This document shows, piece after piece, positions 34,557 to 42,875 of a stretch of DNA of 64,000 bases (its first letter is position 1; every line of letters begins with the position of its first letter). Source of the DNA: Nocardia niwae NBRC 108934 = DSM 45340 (GTDB lineage Bacteria > Actinomycetota > Actinomycetes > Mycobacteriales > Mycobacteriaceae); contig NZ_BDCK01000038.1 of assembly GCF_001613465.1 (NCBI RefSeq), forward strand, positions 62,001 through 126,000. The letters are read 5' to 3'. The notes under the pieces are model-generated. The model saw nothing but the letters and a program-made list of their open reading frames with translations. It had not been told where the DNA came from and ran no database searches. The translations under genes were made by a program, and so were the position numbers.

Positions 34557-34748
34557 CTACCCGACCAGGTCGTACGCGGAGACGATCGGGTCGCGCGCCG
34601 CCGTGCCCATGCGATCGCCGTCCTCCCGCTCGTCTTCGGAGGTCTCCGCCCAGCACTCCGGCTCGCCGAACTTCGGCGCCGTTTCAGCGGTCCGAGTCCA
34701 CGCCGCGGCGGCGGCGTATTCGGCGAATGTTCTGCCCCATTCCCACAT
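34557..34748 (-). CDS. Small hypothetical protein between birA and accD5
   Basis: 63 residues beginning MWEWGRTFAEYAAAAAWTR, rich in Ala and Glu/Asp, with no signal peptide. It has a strong GGGGAGGAG ribosome-binding site 7 bases before the ATG and stops 27 bases before birA on the same strand, so a birA-linked transcript is likely. Not recognised; a helical, acidic protein. The good translation signal is the main support. Confidence 0.55.
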   Translation of the reverse strand: MWEWGRTFAEYAAAAAWTRTAETAPKFGEPECWAETSEDEREDGDRMGTAARDPIVSAYDLVG

Positions 34749-34916
34749 GACGCGCTCCTCCCCTGAGCCCGGAAATCATTCGCCCTCAGGCTATCCGGAC
34801 CCACCCGGTGGGCGATACTCGTTTTCCGCCGCGCCGGCCCTGCTACCGACCAGGAAGTTTGCCTGGGAAAATCGATCTAGCTGCGGGTTTTCTACTCGTC
34901 GGTAGCCCCAGCTGGG

Positions 34917-34954
34917 TTACGGTGAAGTACTGGTACTGGTTACACTCCGGAGCC
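34917..34954 (+). promoter_or_regulatory. Promoter of accD5, apparently leaderless
   Basis: TTACGG (34917-34922) and TACACT (34941-34946) are 18 bases apart; the -10 ends 8 bases before the ATG at 34955. The same TACACTCCGG string precedes the gtrA-like gene at 29486. A GTAC-TG-GTAC repeat at 34926-34938 overlaps the spacer. Confidence 0.6.
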
Positions 34955-36595
34955 ATGACGAGTGTCCAGCAGCAGCCCGCATCAGGTCCGGCGGGCTCCC
35001 CCGATATCCACACCACCGCCGGGAAGCTGGCTGACCTGCGGAATCGGCTGGAAGAGGCCAAGCACCCGATGGGTGAGGCCGCAGTCGACAAGGTGCACGC
35101 CAAGGGCAAGATGACGGCCCGGGAGCGCATCCTCGCTCTGCTGGACGAAGGCTCCTTCGTCGAGCTCGACGCGCTGGCCCGCCACCGCAGCGTCAACTTC
35201 GGCCTGGAGAACAACCGTCCGCTGGGCGACGGTGTGGTGACCGGTTACGGGACCATCGACGGCCGCGACGTGTGCATCTTCAGCCAGGACGTCACGGTGT
35301 TCGGCGGCAGTCTCGGCGAGGTCTACGGCGAGAAGATCGTCAAGGTGATGGACCTGGCCCTGAAGACCGGCCGCCCGCTGATCGGCATCAACGAGGGCGC
35401 GGGCGCGCGCATCCAGGAGGGCGTGGTCTCGCTCGGTCTCTACGGCGAGATCTTCCACCGCAACATCCAGGCCTCGGGCGTGATCCCGCAGATCTCGCTG
35501 ATCATGGGCCCGGCCGCCGGTGGTCACGTGTACTCCCCCGCGCTGACCGACTTCGTCGTGATGGTCGACGGCAGCAGCCAGATGTTCGTCACCGGCCCGG
35601 ACGTCATCAAGACGGTCACCGGCGAGGACGTCACCATGGAGGACCTGGGCGGTGCGCACACGCACATGACCAAGTCCGGTGTGGCGCACTACGTCGCCTC
35701 CGGCGAGCAGGACGCCCTGGACTACGTCAAGGACCTGCTGTCCTACCTGCCGAGCAACAACCGCGCCGAGGCGCCCCGCTTCCCGGCCACCGACCCGATC
35801 GACGGCGCGATCGAGGACTCGCTCACCGACGAGGACCTCGAGCTGGACACGATCATCCCGGATTCACCGAACCAGCCCTACGACATGCACGAGGTGATCC
35901 GTCGCCTGCTCGACGACGACGAGTTCCTCGAGGTGCAGGCCGAGCGGGCGATGAACATCATCGTCGGCTTCGGCCGGATCGACGGCCGCAGCGTCGGCAT
36001 CGTGGCGAATCAGCCCACCCAGTTCGCGGGCTGCCTGGACATCGACGCCTCGGAGAAGGCCGCCCGCTTCGTGCGCACCTGCGACGCGTTCAACATCCCG
36101 ATCATCACCCTGGTCGACGTGCCCGGCTTCCTGCCCGGCACCGGCCAGGAGTACAACGGCATCATCCGGCGCGGCGCGAAGCTGCTCTACGCCTACGGTG
36201 AGGCCACTGTGGGCAAAATCACGATCATCACCCGCAAAGCCTACGGCGGCGCCTACGACGTCATGGGTTCCAAGCATATGGGCGCCGATGTGAACCTCGC
36301 CTGGCCCACCGCGCAGATCGCCGTCATGGGCGCGTCGGGCGCCGTCGGATTCGTCTACCGCAAGCAACTGCAGCAGGCCGCCAAGGACGGCGGAGACGTC
36401 GATGCCCTGCGGCTCGAGCTCCAGAACGAGTACGAGGACACGCTCGTGAACCCGTACGTCGCCGCCGAGCGCGGCTACGTGGACGCGGTTATTCCGCCGT
36501 CGCACACGCGCGGCCAGATCGTCTCCGCGCTGCGACTGCTCGAACGCAAGATGGTGACCCTTCCGCCGAAGAAACACGGCAACATCCCGCTGTGA
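34955..36595 (+). CDS. accD5: Acyl-CoA carboxylase beta (carboxyltransferase) subunit AccD5
   Basis: 546 residues. Two crotonase-fold halves: the N-terminal acyl-CoA site with GKMTARERILALLDEGSFVELD and GAGARIQEGVVSLGLYGEIFHRN, and the C-terminal carboxybiotin site with PTQFAGCLDIDASEKAARFVRTCDAFNIPIITLVDVPGFLPG and GGAYDVMGSKHMGAD. It transfers CO2 from biotinylated AccA3 to propionyl- or acetyl-CoA, giving methylmalonyl/malonyl-CoA for fatty and mycolic acids. Position matches Rv3280. ATG 34955 sits right behind a good -10, indicating a leaderless mRNA. Confidence 0.96.
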   Translation: MTSVQQQPASGPAGSPDIHTTAGKLADLRNRLEEAKHPMGEAAVDKVHAKGKMTARERILALLDEGSFVELDALARHRSVNFGLENNRPLGDGVVTGYGTIDGRDVCIFSQDVTVFGGSLGEVYGEKIVKVMDLALKTGRPLIGINEGAGARIQEGVVSLGLYGEIFHRNIQASGVIPQISLIMGPAAGGHVYSPALTDFVVMVDGSSQMFVTGPDVIKTVTGEDVTMEDLGGAHTHMTKSGVAHYVASGEQDALDYVKDLLSYLPSNNRAEAPRFPATDPIDGAIEDSLTDEDLELDTIIPDSPNQPYDMHEVIRRLLDDDEFLEVQAERAMNIIVGFGRIDGRSVGIVANQPTQFAGCLDIDASEKAARFVRTCDAFNIPIITLVDVPGFLPGTGQEYNGIIRRGAKLLYAYGEATVGKITIITRKAYGGAYDVMGSKHMGADVNLAWPTAQIAVMGASGAVGFVYRKQLQQAAKDGGDVDALRLELQNEYEDTLVNPYVAAERGYVDAVIPPSHTRGQIVSALRLLERKMVTLPPKKHGNIPL

Positions 36596-36687
36596 TCGAG
36601 CGATACCCTCGATAGGCCGCGCACAAAGGGTGGCATCGGCCTCGGTAACACTTACGCTGGCGTGTACCGGCTTGTTGCAGAGAAGCA

Positions 36688-36762
36688 ATGAGTGCGTCCG
36701 AGGACGATTGCTTCATCCATAACTTGTCGGAAAACGGGAACAGCCTGATCAGTTCCGGCTGA
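36688..36762 (+). CDS. Possible 24-residue small ORF between accD5 and accE5
   Basis: ATG 36688 to TGA 36762 encodes MSASEDDCFIHNLSENGN followed by a short Leu/Ile/Ser tail ending in Gly. The composition is much less GC-driven than surrounding spurious frames, and a weak GCAGAGAAG lies before the ATG. It fills about 40% of the otherwise long 193-base gap in an operon-like region. It could be a leader peptide or a chance ORF. Confidence 0.25.
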   Translation: MSASEDDCFIHNLSENGNSLISSG

Positions 36763-36788
36763 CCAAGGCGAAGAGAGGACCTGGCACT

Positions 36789-37124
36789 GTGACGACCGTG
36801 GCAGAAGAAGATGTGTTGAGCGCCGTCGAACTGGATCTCACAGTCGACCCGATCGCGGAGGAGTCCGGTGCGTCCACCGGCTCGGACGCGGCCGCGCTAT
36901 CCACCGAGGCCACCGCGGAGCCGTTCTTCCGTGTCGTGAAGGGCTCGCCGACCGATGAGGAACTCGCCGCGCTGGTGTGCGTGCTCTCCGCCGCCGCGAA
37001 CAGCGCTGCGGACGCCGGGCCCGCGGGTCCGCCGGATCTGTGGGGCCACCCCACGTTGATGCATCGCGGCAGTTCGCCGTTCTCCCCGTACGCCTTCCCG
37101 CAGTTGTCCCACCTGCGCGGGTGA
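36789..37124 (+). CDS. accE5: Acyl-CoA carboxylase epsilon subunit AccE5
   Basis: 111 residues from GTG, with GAGAGGA 9 bases upstream. After a ~45-residue acidic, probably disordered leader comes the short epsilon core FFRVVKGSPTDEELAALVCVLSAAAN, followed by W-G-H-P and a C-terminal FSPYAFPQLSHLRG tail, as in actinobacterial epsilon subunits that bridge AccA3 and AccD5 and raise activity. Matches Rv3281 by position. Its TGA overlaps the GTG of maf (37121), implying coupling. Confidence 0.92.
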   Translation: MTTVAEEDVLSAVELDLTVDPIAEESGASTGSDAAALSTEATAEPFFRVVKGSPTDEELAALVCVLSAAANSAADAGPAGPPDLWGHPTLMHRGSSPFSPYAFPQLSHLRG

Positions 37125-37753
37125 CGCGGCTGATCCTGGCTTCCGCGTCACCGGCCCGCCGGGAGGTTCTCCGCTCGGCGGGCATCGACCCGATCGTCCG
37201 GGTCTCCGCCGTAGACGAGGACGCGGTCGCCGCCGCCCTCCCCGAGGGCACGCCACCCCAGGTGGTCGTGGTGGAGCTGGCGCGCGCCAAAGCGGCCGCC
37301 GTAGCCGCCGCGATCCCGGAGTTTGCCGCTGATTGCGTTGTGGTGGGTTGCGACTCGATGCTGCTCGTGGACGGCGAACTGCAGGGTAAGCCACACACCC
37401 CTGAGGTCGCTCGCGCGCGCTGGGGCGACATGGCCGGACGCAGCGCGGATCTGGTCACCGGTCACTGCGTGGTGCGGATGCGGGATGGCCGGATCACCGC
37501 CGAGGCGGTCGACTGCAGCAGCACCACCGTGCATTTCGCCAAGCCGGAGCCGGACGAGCTGGACGCCTACATCGCGACCGGCGAGCCGCTCCAGGTGGCC
37601 GGCGCGTTCACCCTCGACGGGCTGGGCGGCTGGTTCGTCGATCGCATCGATGGCGACCCGTCCAGTGTCATCGGGATCGGGCTACCACTGCTGCGCCGAC
37701 TGCTTGGCGATGTTGGGATCGGCGTTACGCAGCTGTGGGGCCACACGGCCTGA
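37121..37753 (+). CDS. maf: Maf-like nucleoside triphosphate pyrophosphatase
   Basis: 210 residues from GTG 37121, overlapping the accE5 stop codon. The signature LILASASPARREVLRSAGI at the N-terminus, the catalytic-base segment VVGCDSMLLVDGELQGKP and the C-terminal YIATGEPLQVAGAFTLDGLGGWFVDRIDGDPSSVIGIGLPLL are typical. Maf enzymes hydrolyse non-canonical NTPs to the monophosphates, cleaning the nucleotide pool. Position matches Rv3282. The last 72 bases overlap the convergent regulator gene. Confidence 0.95.
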   Translation: MTRLILASASPARREVLRSAGIDPIVRVSAVDEDAVAAALPEGTPPQVVVVELARAKAAAVAAAIPEFAADCVVVGCDSMLLVDGELQGKPHTPEVARARWGDMAGRSADLVTGHCVVRMRDGRITAEAVDCSSTTVHFAKPEPDELDAYIATGEPLQVAGAFTLDGLGGWFVDRIDGDPSSVIGIGLPLLRRLLGDVGIGVTQLWGHTA

Positions 37754-38458
37754 CGGCGCGGTCAACGCCTCGGCGTCGCCCCCGGGGGGCACCGTCGCCG
37801 CCTGCTGGGTCTCGGCGCGCTGGGCCGCGATGAGTTCCAGCCGGGCCACGCACAGCTCCGGCTCGACGAACGGATGCATCCGCACGTCGATCGTCCCCTG
37901 CGCGCCGCCCCGGTCGAGCAGCTCCTCGAGAAGGCCGAGGTGCACGCCGCAGACCACTTCGGAATGCGTCCGCGCCAGTTCGCGCAGCGGGCAGGCCGTC
38001 AACCGGATCAGCGCCTTGCCCTCGATCTCCGGTGACGGGTCGCGCTCCGGGGCGAAACCCAGTTCCGACATCAACGTCATCGTGAGGTCCTTGGCGTCCT
38101 CCAGTGACTCCACCCGATGGTCGCCGACGTCGAGCCGGCTGCCCCAGGCGTGGCCCGCCGCGATCGCGGCCTCCGACCTGCGCCGCGAATCCGGGCCGAG
38201 CTGGTCGGCGAGCACCTGCGCCAGATCCTGGTAGCCCACCGATCGCTGCACCGCGCTGTATCCGATGCGCGGACGCCCACGGCCGCGCGGCGGCTGCTGG
38301 AACTGCCGGACGAGGGATTCCCTGGTGAGCACATCGAGGTGGAACCGGACCGTGGTGACGTGCTGTCCGGTGATTCTGGCCAGTTCCTGGGCGTCGAGAG
38401 GCTCGCTGGCGCCACGTAGGATCGCGAGCAGTCGCCGCCGCGGCCAAGAATCGGACAT
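37682..38458 (-). CDS. Winged-helix transcriptional regulator with Cys triad (SufR-like)
   Basis: 258 residues. An N-terminal winged-helix domain (RRRLLAILRGASEPLDAQELARITGQHVTTVRFHLDVLTRESLV, then the basic wing PPRGRGRPRIGYSA) is followed by a C-terminal region with Cys156, Cys170 and Cys203 in CPLRELARTHSEVVC and ELCVARL. The arrangement resembles SufR-type Fe-S sensing repressors, though Cys spacing differs and cluster binding is an inference. It is divergent from sseA (about 170 bases) and overlaps maf tail to tail by 72 bases. The final ~35 residues are low complexity and may be dispensable. Confidence 0.82.
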   Translation of the reverse strand: MSDSWPRRRLLAILRGASEPLDAQELARITGQHVTTVRFHLDVLTRESLVRQFQQPPRGRGRPRIGYSAVQRSVGYQDLAQVLADQLGPDSRRRSEAAIAAGHAWGSRLDVGDHRVESLEDAKDLTMTLMSELGFAPERDPSPEIEGKALIRLTACPLRELARTHSEVVCGVHLGLLEELLDRGGAQGTIDVRMHPFVEPELCVARLELIAAQRAETQQAATVPPGGDAEALTAPSGRVAPQLRNADPNIAKQSAQQW

Positions 38459-38626
38459 AGCTCACCCCTCCTCCCGGGAGACTTTATCGGATGTAGGTGC
38501 CCTTTATTCGGCCCTCATCCGATTTGTGATCTGAAACGAGAGTCACTGTCGCCTCACACCTACCATCGCTGTGAGGCCTCGAACCGCTGTCACCACCGTC
38601 CACCCATGCGTGAAGGACCCAACACC

Positions 38627-39544
38627 GTGCCCGTCGCCCCGGACCCTCATCCCTCACTCGGTTCCTACGCACATCCTCACCGACTAGTAACCACGGAGTG
38701 GCTGTCGGCAAACATAGGCGCGCGCGGACTCGAGATCATCGAGGCCAACGAGGACACGCTGCTCTACGACATCGGGCACGTTCCGGGCGCCACCAAGCTG
38801 GATTGGCGAAGCGATCTGAACGATCCGGTCACGCGCGACTATATCGACGGAACCCGCTTCACCGAACTGATGCGCGCCAAAGGCATAGAACGTGACGACA
38901 CGGTTGTGATCTACGGGGACCGGGGCAATACCCAGGCGGCGCACACGGCGTGGGTGTTCACGCTGTTCGGACACGAAGACGTGCGCCTGCTCGACGGTGG
39001 GCGCGCGGCGTGGATCTCCGAGGGGCGCGAGACGACTTTCGAGCCCGGCTACCCGGTGCGCAGCGACTACCCGGCGGTGCGCCGGGACGACAGCACCTTC
39101 CGCGCCTTTCGTGAGGACGTGCTGGCCCACCTCGGCAAACCGGTGATCGACGTGCGCTCGGCCGAGGAGTACCGCGGCGCCCGCGTCCGCGAACCGGCCA
39201 ATCCCGAGGACGCCGCGTTGCGCGGCGGCCACATCCCCAGCGCGTCGAACATCCCGTGGTCGGAGGCGCTCACCGCCGATGGGAGCTTCCGGTCCCGCGC
39301 CGAACTCGACGACGTCTACCGCGCGTTGGCCGGACCGGACGAGGCGATCGTCTACAGTCGAGTCGGCGCGCGATCCGGTCACACCTGGTTCGTCCTGACC
39401 TATTTGCTCGGACGCGACGGCGTGCGCAACTACGACGGGTCCTGGACGGAGTGGGGCAACTCGGTGCGAATGCCGATCGCCAGGGGTGACGAACCGGGCG
39501 AGGTACCTGCCCGCGGCGGGTCACGGCGCGCCCGGAGCAGGTAG
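38627..39544 (+). CDS. sseA: Rhodanese-type sulfurtransferase SseA lacking the catalytic cysteine
   Basis: 305 residues from GTG 38627, chosen for GAAGGA 9 bases upstream; ATG 38606 adds 7 residues. Two rhodanese domains are complete: WLSANIG...HVPGATKLDWRSDLNDP and YGDRGN in the first, VIDVRSAEEYRGA, GGHIPSASNIPW and NYDGSWTEWGNSVRMPI in the second. The active-site loop, CRIGERSSHTWFVL in M. tuberculosis SseA, here reads YSRVGARSGHTWFVL: Ser244 (codon AGT, 39356-39358) replaces the persulfide-forming Cys. The protein has no Cys at all. It cannot be a normal persulfide transferase. Position matches Rv3283. Confidence 0.88.
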   Translation: MPVAPDPHPSLGSYAHPHRLVTTEWLSANIGARGLEIIEANEDTLLYDIGHVPGATKLDWRSDLNDPVTRDYIDGTRFTELMRAKGIERDDTVVIYGDRGNTQAAHTAWVFTLFGHEDVRLLDGGRAAWISEGRETTFEPGYPVRSDYPAVRRDDSTFRAFREDVLAHLGKPVIDVRSAEEYRGARVREPANPEDAALRGGHIPSASNIPWSEALTADGSFRSRAELDDVYRALAGPDEAIVYSRVGARSGHTWFVLTYLLGRDGVRNYDGSWTEWGNSVRMPIARGDEPGEVPARGGSRRARSR

Positions 39545-39591
39545 GGCAGGGTGCGGTCCCAAACACAGACCGCGTACGTTGTGATCCGCGA

Positions 39592-39647
39592 CCTACTGAT
39601 CAGTAGGGCTAGCCGAGTGCGGCGTCTGTTGGCAGACTGCCTACACT
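39592..39647 (+). promoter_or_regulatory. accA3 upstream region: 16-bp palindrome, small inverted repeat and -10 box
   Basis: A perfect 16-bp palindrome (halves CCTACTGA and TCAGTAGG) occupies 39592-39607. GTCTG-N4-CAGAC lies at 39624-39637, and a TACACT -10-like box at 39642-39647. The GTG start is about 100 bases further on. The palindrome sits just upstream of the expected -35 and is a strong candidate operator for a lipid-responsive regulator. Confidence 0.6.
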
Positions 39648-39744
39648 CGCCCGAGACGTAAGTTTGTCGATTACGGGAGCGGAGCCTGCGCAGCAAACCC
39701 CATCCCCCGGCGAAGCGACCAAAAGAATGCACACAGGAGGCTCA

Positions 39745-41550
39745 GTGCCCAGCCATGCCAGCGCGCGGATCACAAAGGTACTCGTAGCTAACCGAGGCGA
39801 AATCGCCGTGCGCGTGATCCGGGCGGCCAAGGATGCCGGTATCGGCAGCGTCGCGGTGTACGCCGAGCCGGATGCCGACGCTCCGTTCGTGAAGCTCGCC
39901 GACGAGGCGTTCGCACTGGGCGGGCAGACCTCGGCCGAGTCGTACCTGGTGTTCGACAAGATCCTCGACGCGGCCGCCAAGTCCGGCGCCGACGCCATCC
40001 ACCCGGGTTACGGCTTCCTGTCGGAGAACGCCGACTTCGCCCAGGCCGTCATCGATGCCGGGCTGATCTGGATCGGCCCCTCCCCGCAGTCCATCCGCGA
40101 TCTGGGCGACAAGGTCACCGCGCGGCACATCGCCGAGCGCGCGAAGGCGCCGATGGCCGCGGGCACCAAGGACCCGGTCAAGGACGCGACCGAGGTCGTC
40201 GAGTTCGCGAAGAAGTACGGCGTGCCGGTCGCCATCAAGGCGGCGTTCGGTGGCGGTGGCCGCGGCATGAAGGTCGCCCACTCTATCGAGGAGATCCCGG
40301 AGCTGTACGACTCGGCCGTCCGTGAGGCCACCGCCGCCTTCGGTCGCGGCGAGTGCTTCGTCGAGCAGTACCTGGACAAGGCCCGCCACGTCGAGGCGCA
40401 GGTCATCGCCGACAAGCACGGCAACGTCATCGTCGCGGGCACCCGCGACTGCTCGCTGCAGCGGCGCTTCCAGAAGCTCGTCGAGGAAGCCCCCGCGCCG
40501 TTCCTGTCCGACGAGGTACGCGCGAAGATCCACGCCTCCGCCAAGGCCATCTGCAAGGAAGCCGGCTACTACGGCGCCGGCACCGTCGAGTACCTGGTAC
40601 AGGGCGAGACCGTCTCCTTCCTCGAGGTGAACACCCGCCTGCAGGTCGAGCACCCGGTCACCGAGGAAACCTCGGGCCTCGACCTGGTGCGCCAGCAGTT
40701 CCGTATCGCCAACGGCGAGAAGCTGGAGATCACCGAGGACCCGACCCCGCGCGGCCACTCCTTCGAGTTCCGCATCAACGGCGAGGACGCCGGCCGCGGC
40801 TTCCTGCCCGCCCCCGGCCCGGTCACCGTGTACCGGGAGCCGTCGGGCCCCGGTGTGCGCGTGGACTCCGGCGTGGTGGAGGGCAGCGTCATCGGCGGGC
40901 AGTTCGACTCGATGCTGGCCAAGCTGATCGTCACCGGCGAGAACCGCACGCAGGCGCTGGAGCGGGCGCGGCGCGCGCTGGCCGAGTACGAGGTCGACGG
41001 CCTGGCCACGGTCATCCCGTTCCACCGCGCGATCGTCGAGGACCCGGCGTTCATCGGCGACGGCGAGAAGTTCGACGTCTACACCAAGTGGATCGAAACC
41101 GAGTGGGTCAACACCGTCGAGCCGTTCACCGGCGCGGGCGCCCCGGCCGAGGAGGACGAGGAGCAGCCGCGGCAGAAGGTCGTCGTCGAGGTCGGCGGCC
41201 GCAGGGTCGAGGTGTCGCTGCCCGGCAACTTCACCGTCGGCGCCGCAGCGGGCGGCGCGGCGGGCAACGGCGCTGGTGTGATCCGCAAGAAGCCCAAGCC
41301 GCGCAAGCGGGGCGGCGCGGGCGGCGGCGCGGCTTCCGGTGACGCGGTCACCGCTCCGATGCAGGGCACCGTCGTCAAGGTCGCCGTGGAAGAGGGCCAG
41401 TCGGTCGAGGCGGGCGATCTGATCGTGGTGCTCGAGGCCATGAAGATGGAGAACCCGGTCAACGCGCACAAGGCCGGTGTGGTCACCGGCCTGTCCGTCG
41501 AAGCGGGCGCGGCGATCACGCAGGGCACGGTGCTGGCGGAGATCAAGTAG
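39745..41550 (+). CDS. accA3: Acetyl-/propionyl-CoA carboxylase alpha chain AccA3 (biotin carboxylase and BCCP)
   Basis: 601 residues from GTG 39745 (GGAGG 4 bases upstream). The biotin carboxylase part (about 10-455) begins ITKVLVANRGEIAVRVIRAAKDAG and carries the ATP-grasp loop KAAFGGGGRGMKV, RDCSLQRRFQKLVEEAPAP and EVNTRLQVEHPVTEETSGLDLV. A linker rich in Gly/Ala/Lys leads to the C-terminal biotinyl domain with the biotin site EAMKMEN. It carboxylates biotin for AccD subunits in malonyl- and methylmalonyl-CoA synthesis. Ortholog of Rv3285; biotinylated by BirA. Confidence 0.96.
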   Translation: MPSHASARITKVLVANRGEIAVRVIRAAKDAGIGSVAVYAEPDADAPFVKLADEAFALGGQTSAESYLVFDKILDAAAKSGADAIHPGYGFLSENADFAQAVIDAGLIWIGPSPQSIRDLGDKVTARHIAERAKAPMAAGTKDPVKDATEVVEFAKKYGVPVAIKAAFGGGGRGMKVAHSIEEIPELYDSAVREATAAFGRGECFVEQYLDKARHVEAQVIADKHGNVIVAGTRDCSLQRRFQKLVEEAPAPFLSDEVRAKIHASAKAICKEAGYYGAGTVEYLVQGETVSFLEVNTRLQVEHPVTEETSGLDLVRQQFRIANGEKLEITEDPTPRGHSFEFRINGEDAGRGFLPAPGPVTVYREPSGPGVRVDSGVVEGSVIGGQFDSMLAKLIVTGENRTQALERARRALAEYEVDGLATVIPFHRAIVEDPAFIGDGEKFDVYTKWIETEWVNTVEPFTGAGAPAEEDEEQPRQKVVVEVGGRRVEVSLPGNFTVGAAAGGAAGNGAGVIRKKPKPRKRGGAGGGAASGDAVTAPMQGTVVKVAVEEGQSVEAGDLIVVLEAMKMENPVNAHKAGVVTGLSVEAGAAITQGTVLAEIK

Positions 41551-41572
41551 TACCCGGCGGAGCCGGTACACG

Positions 41573-41604
41573 AGCGGGCGCGGACCACAAGGTCCGCGCC
41601 CGCT
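41573..41604 (+). terminator. Rho-independent terminator of accA3
   Basis: 14-bp perfect stem (41573-41586 with 41591-41604), ACAA loop, followed by TCTTTGTTC. Located 23 bases past the accA3 stop codon. Confidence 0.9.
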
Positions 41605-41682
41605 TCTTTGTTCACGCTGCGGTCCCTCCGTCGTCACGCCGCTGGACCGGATCCGCCCACCGGGGTGTCGTATCGTGATCCG

Positions 41683-42621
41683 GTGACCAGCTCGACAAGC
41701 CTCTCCCCCGTCGCGGAGGTGATTCGCGCGCGGCGTGCCACGTCCAGCCGTGCCGACGGTCACCGCCTGGTGCTGGTGGTGGAAGGTGGCGGCAGCCGGG
41801 GCGTGTACTCCAGCGGGATGGTGTCCGCACTGGAGGAACTCGGACTCGCCGGGGTCTTCGACGCCGTGTACGGCACGTCGGCCGGCGCCATCAACGGCGC
41901 CTGGCTGCTGTGCGGACGCGCCATCCCCGGCATGCGCTCCTGGACCGATCCGGCGATCATGCGCCGCGCGATCGACCCGGCCCGGCTCCTGCGCGGACGT
42001 CCGGCGTTCGATCTGCGGTATCTCGTCCACCAGGTGTACGACGGCATCGAACCGATGGATTTCCAGGCGATCCTGGCCAACACCACGACCTTCCATCCGA
42101 TCGCCACCGATATCCGCACCGGGCAGGCGGTCGACCTGCATCCGCACATCACCGACAAGCGGACGCTCATGCGGGCGTTGCGCGCGTCGGCGGGCCTGCC
42201 CCTGCTGGCCGGGCCGCCGGTCACCCTGGGCAGCTCGGCCTTCTTCGACGGCGGCCTCTCCGAGACCGTGCCGATCCGCGCCGCGGTCCGTGCGGGCGCC
42301 ACCCTCGCCTTGGTCCTGCGCACCCGGCGAGTGGACGAAAGGCGCCCGCCCGCGTCGCGCCTGCACCAGATCGTCGGCGGCGGTTATATGCGTGCCGTCG
42401 CCCCCGGCGCGTACCGAGCATGGCTGGAGCGCCCGCGCCAGCAGGACGTCGAAGACCGCGCGCTCGCCGAGCTCGGCGACTCGGTTCTGCAGATCCATCC
42501 GCCCGTCGGCTCCCCCGACATCGACAGCGCCACCCGCGACACCACGCTGCTGGCCGCGGGCCTGCACATCGGCCGCCGAGCGGTCCTCACCGCGCTCTCC
42601 GCCGTCCTTCCCGCCGCCTGA
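41683..42621 (+). CDS. Patatin-like phospholipase
   Basis: 312 residues from GTG 41683; a TATCGT box at 41671-41676 suggests a leaderless transcript. Patatin signatures: oxyanion loop VVEGGGSRGVYSSGM, nucleophile elbow VYGTSAGAINGAWL and the dyad Asp in FFDGGLSETVPIRAA. Members hydrolyse acyl esters of phospholipids or other lipids. It follows the accA3 terminator and stands alone. A second, distinct patatin is at 60942-61901. Confidence 0.9.
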   Translation: MTSSTSLSPVAEVIRARRATSSRADGHRLVLVVEGGGSRGVYSSGMVSALEELGLAGVFDAVYGTSAGAINGAWLLCGRAIPGMRSWTDPAIMRRAIDPARLLRGRPAFDLRYLVHQVYDGIEPMDFQAILANTTTFHPIATDIRTGQAVDLHPHITDKRTLMRALRASAGLPLLAGPPVTLGSSAFFDGGLSETVPIRAAVRAGATLALVLRTRRVDERRPPASRLHQIVGGGYMRAVAPGAYRAWLERPRQQDVEDRALAELGDSVLQIHPPVGSPDIDSATRDTTLLAAGLHIGRRAVLTALSAVLPAA

Positions 42622-42875
42622 TCGCCTTCGGTCGGCTTTCCGTTCCGGCCGGACTATCCGTACGGCGCGGGCAATGCCCCTTCCGCGGGCGTGCGGCAGC
42701 GCTGCCGGAGGCGACCGAGGAGCGCGACCTGGCGGTGCTCTTGAATGCCGAGGCGCGACCCCCGTGTTCCCGGCGGAACAAGTGGCACAGGCTCCCCGGC
42801 GGAACCGGCAACCCCGCTGGGGGGGGCAGCGACGAGGCGCGCGGGGACATGGGCGGCGCAAGCGAGGGGAGTCGT

